Shown here: positions 32,517-33,614 of the stretch, piece after piece
Numbering within the stretch: position 1 is the first letter of the stretch
Layout: the number at the start of each line of letters is the position of its first letter
Source of the DNA: DAIOGN01 sp036745245
GTDB lineage: Bacteria > Zixibacteria > MSB-5A5 > JAUVRN01
Direction: 5' to 3'
NCBI GenBank assembly: GCA_036745245.1
Contig: DAIOGN010000021.1
Span: forward strand, 1-33,614
Length of the DNA stretch: 33,614 nucleotides
The notes under the pieces: generated by a model
The model's database searches: none
What the model was told of the DNA's origin: nothing
Seen by the model: the letters and a program-made list of their open reading frames with translations, nothing else
Made by a program: the position numbers and the translations under genes

Positions 32517-32861
32517 CTACAGTTTGAGCTTTTCAGCGAAATTGCCGATGAGCGGCACCTTGAACCATCCGCCCTGCAGAACCGACGAGACCCCCGCAAT
32601 CGCGGCCCCCAGGCAGAGGATCAGCACCACCTTCCACACAAGCGACGAGATGCTGGGCACGAGAAAGAGAGCCGCGAGCAGTTCCAGAAAGAAGAGCACG
32701 AGACCCTGCTTGCCGTGAGCTACGGCGAAACGGTTCTCCCGCATCTTGATGAGCGGTACGAAACAGAGGAACGGCAGGTAGGCCAGAATGGCCGCCGCCT
32801 TGCCCTCCTCGATCTCCCGCGCTTCGAGGTCGGGGTCACCGAGTCCCGGCACCTGTTCCAT
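32517..32861 (-). CDS. Small DUF4870-like membrane protein
   Basis: The 114-residue protein has an acidic N-terminus (about 1-20) and then hydrophobic segments: AAAILAYLPFLCFVPLI (about 22-38), LVLFFLELLAALFLVP (about 54-69) and VWKVVLILCLGAAIAGV (about 74-90). The stretch RFAVAHGKQGLVLF resembles the conserved FHxxQ segment of DUF4870/Tic20-like proteins. It ends in VPLIGNFAEKLKL, also typical of that group. No function is established for these small bacterial proteins. It follows the TPR gene by 18 bases on the same strand and is probably in one operon with it. It converges on the exported-protein gene ending at 32478. Confidence 0.7.
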   Translation of the reverse strand: MEQVPGLGDPDLEAREIEEGKAAAILAYLPFLCFVPLIKMRENRFAVAHGKQGLVLFFLELLAALFLVPSISSLVWKVVLILCLGAAIAGVSSVLQGGWFKVPLIGNFAEKLKL

Positions 32862-32879
32862 GAAGTGTCGCCTCCGGCG

Positions 32880-33575
32880 TCAGAATCCGCGCAGGTAACG
32901 CAGGCCGTGCATGGCGAGAAGCTCCCGCATCTGGCCCATGACAGCCGAGCTGCCATCGTTCTCAAACAGCCGATCCGCAAGTGACATGGCCGCATCCGTC
33001 TGACCCAGGGCCAGGGCACTTCGCGCTGCGGCAAGATAGACCTCTGACTTCAGGTAGTCGGCCCCGGGCAGGGAGAGCGCCCGCTCGTAGTTCTCGAGGG
33101 CCCTGGCGTGATCGCCCAGCGCCTGGTGGGCGTCGCCGATGGCCGCTCGGGCGGCCACATTGCGCCCCGGATCGAAGTCGGAGTAGCCGTCGAGGTAGGC
33201 CTCGTACTGCGTGACGGCGTCGGCCCATTGTTCGGACACAAACTGGAGATTGGCCAGGTAGAACAGGGCCTCGCGTGCGGCGGGCGTGCCCTTGTACTGA
33301 TCCCCGATCTCGCGATAGATCGCCGCGGCACCCTCCATGTCGTTCTGTTGCACGCGCGCGAACGCAGAGGCGAGGAGGCCGTCGGCCTCCACTCTGGAGC
33401 GATCCGACGCGGACGAAAACAGCCACAGCCCCACCACAGCCACCACGACGCCGCCCAGTGCGATGAGCAGTGTCTTTTGATTGGACTGGATATATTCCTG
33501 CGCCCGGAAGGCGAAGGTGACGAAGGAATCTTCCTTCATCTCGTGCTTGCTGAGGCGATGCTGTGTCCGGGTCAT
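32880..33575 (-). CDS. Membrane-anchored TPR protein (YfgM-like)
   Basis: The 231-residue protein has a short cytoplasmic N-terminus (with KHEMKEDSFVTFAFRAQEYIQ) and one membrane helix (LLIALGGVVVAVVGLWLF, about 36-53). About four TPR-like repeats follow (AFARVQQNDMEGAAAIYREI, FYLANLQFVSEQWADAVTQY, IGDAHQALGDHARALENYER, AARSALALGQTDAAMSLADR). This architecture matches YfgM, a periplasmic-facing ancillary subunit of the SecYEG translocon, and related outer-membrane assembly TPR proteins. The ATG at 33575 is chosen because AAGGA lies about ten bases before it; the frame is open to the window edge with a GTG at 33611, so an earlier start is possible. The DUF4870-like gene follows closely. Confidence 0.75.
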   Translation of the reverse strand: MTRTQHRLSKHEMKEDSFVTFAFRAQEYIQSNQKTLLIALGGVVVAVVGLWLFSSASDRSRVEADGLLASAFARVQQNDMEGAAAIYREIGDQYKGTPAAREALFYLANLQFVSEQWADAVTQYEAYLDGYSDFDPGRNVAARAAIGDAHQALGDHARALENYERALSLPGADYLKSEVYLAAARSALALGQTDAAMSLADRLFENDGSSAVMGQMRELLAMHGLRYLRGF

Positions 33576-33614
33576 GAGCAACGGGTCCTTCGCTTTTGGG
33601 TGGGCCGCCACGCA

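Overview
The window is GC-rich, densely coding DNA from an uncultured Gram-negative-type bacterium, probably of the FCB group. Two giant secreted proteins ending in paired dockerin-like repeats recall Eisenbacteria-, Zixibacteria- or Krumholzibacteria-like genomes. Phylum assignment is an inference from protein style; there is no rRNA gene here. A run of ten N inside leuS (27337-27346) shows that the sequence is a scaffolded draft. No tRNA, CRISPR array, insertion sequence or phage gene was seen.

Layout. (1) 2-2833: three overlapping genes on the plus strand. They encode a SpoIIE/PP2C-type phosphatase fused to a tandem helix-turn-helix like that of IS481 transposases, a ParA-type ATPase, and a STAS anti-sigma-antagonist-like protein with a C-terminal winged-helix-like tail. 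This is the best candidate for an undescribed signalling system. (2) 2904-6168: exopolysaccharide genes, namely a Wza-type export protein, an XrtA-locus-type polysaccharide deacetylase and an initiating sugar-phosphate transferase. (3) 6243-9440: an envelope operon with a PEGA/DUF5683-like protein, a fibronectin-III-like lipoprotein and a polytopic membrane protein. (4) 9627-12891: a TetR regulator, an Fe-S maturation pair on the minus strand (Mrp and a NifU C-terminal-type protein) and a CPBP-family membrane protease. (5) 13002-21287: two divergent paralogous secreted beta-propeller/dockerin proteins flanking a short-chain dehydrogenase. Both have long leaders and strong intrinsic terminators. 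(6) 21399-29384: mostly housekeeping genes, with trmB-like, M17 leucyl aminopeptidase, dcd, a TolB-like propeller protein, cobO-type adenosyltransferase, trxB and leuS. (7) 29577-32478: a PilX-like prepilin with an EF-hand-like loop, followed by two small translationally coupled envelope proteins. (8) 32517-33575, minus strand: a DUF4870-like membrane protein and a membrane-anchored TPR protein.

How the genes may work together. The phosphatase and STAS protein form two thirds of a partner-switching module; the anti-sigma kinase is not visible and may lie left of the window. Both carry apparent DNA-binding modules and sit immediately upstream of polysaccharide export genes. A plausible reading is that the module controls envelope or exopolysaccharide output, with the ParA protein giving spatial control. 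This is inference only. The dockerin paralogs look like highly expressed exported proteins. Their identical C-terminal modules differ by 13 synonymous changes over 201 bases, which points to recent duplication or gene conversion together with strong constraint.
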